Assembly (NCBI GenBank): GCA_002384815.1
Contig: DGBN01000062.1
Location: forward strand, 9,528 to 15,877
Direction of reading: 5' to 3'
Length of the DNA stretch: 6,350 nt
Source: Oxalobacteraceae bacterium UBA4003
GTDB taxonomy: Bacteria; Pseudomonadota; Gammaproteobacteria; Burkholderiales; Burkholderiaceae_D
Made by a program: the position numbers and the translations under genes. A model generated the notes under the pieces. It worked only from the letters and a program-made list of their open reading frames with translations, made no database searches and was not told the DNA's origin. Position 1 is the stretch's first letter. Every line of letters begins with the position of its first letter. Of the stretch, positions 6,159-6,350 are shown in pieces.

Positions 6159-6350
6159 ATGGCTGTCATCCTCACCACCAACCACGGCAACATCACGATT
6201 GAACTCGACGCAGAAAAAGCGCCAAAAACGGTTGAAAACTTTCTTGCCTACGTTAATTCCGGCCATTACGCCGGCACCATTTTTCATCGCGTAATCGATG
6301 GTTTCATGATTCAGGGCGGCGGTTTTGAACCAGGCATGAAACAGAAACAA
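6159..6350 (+). CDS. ppiB: Cytoplasmic peptidyl-prolyl cis-trans isomerase B, N-terminal 64 residues (partial at right edge)
   Basis: PpiB is the cytoplasmic cyclophilin. The visible 64 residues begin MAVILTTNHGNI without a signal peptide, which separates it from its neighbour ppiA. TIFHRVIDGFMIQGGGFEPG (40-59) includes the catalytic-arginine loop and is nearly identical to E. coli PpiB. The family has about 164 residues, so roughly 100 remain outside. AAGGA at 6149-6153, 5 nt before the ATG, supports the start. It lies 31 nt after ppiA in the same direction. In E. coli ppiB is the divergent neighbour of cysS and is followed by lpxH. By analogy lpxH may follow here, but that is outside the window. 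Confidence 0.96.
   Translation, partial: MAVILTTNHGNITIELDAEKAPKTVENFLAYVNSGHYAGTIFHRVIDGFMIQGGGFEPGMKQKQ

Overview
The window reads as ordinary chromosomal housekeeping DNA from a betaproteobacterium, most likely of the Oxalobacteraceae (Herminiimonas/Janthinobacterium type). That placement rests on my recognition of the protein sequences (aspartokinase, AccA, CysS, TilS) and of the gene order. It is inference from memory, not a database result. There are no mobile elements, tRNA or rRNA genes, CRISPR arrays or phage genes.

Minus-strand block, transcribed from about 5300 down to 1. The order is cysS (cysteinyl-tRNA synthetase, 5148-3751), a short AlkA-type 3-methyladenine DNA glycosylase (3744-3097), accA (acetyl-CoA carboxylase alpha subunit, 3050-2076), tilS (tRNA-Ile lysidine synthetase, 2072-675) and the first 175 codons of lysC (aspartokinase, 527 to beyond the left edge). 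The gaps are 6, 46 and 3 nt for the first four genes, so they look like one operon joining translation fidelity, DNA alkylation repair and fatty-acid synthesis. A 147-nt gap before lysC holds a plausible separate promoter and a short palindrome. lysC has no visible Shine-Dalgarno sequence.

Divergent region, 5149-5548 (400 nt). It must hold the promoters for cysS (leftward) and for the cyclophilin genes (rightward). It also holds the most interesting signal in the window: a 53-codon minus-strand frame (5306-5145) with a predicted membrane helix. Its TGA overlaps the cysS ATG as ATGA, and cysS itself has no clear ribosome-binding site. A good extended -10 box lies across the start of that frame and a perfect 6-bp inverted repeat lies inside it. 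The stretch is therefore either a small leader-encoded protein coupled to cysS or a structured non-coding leader.

Plus-strand block, 5549 to 6350. ppiA (periplasmic cyclophilin with signal peptide) is followed after 31 nt by ppiB (cytoplasmic cyclophilin, cut by the right edge). Divergent cysS and ppiB neighbours are also found in E. coli. The two cyclophilin genes share a near-identical 53-nt core.

I found no undescribed system with strong support. The findings are modest regulatory and small-ORF leads.
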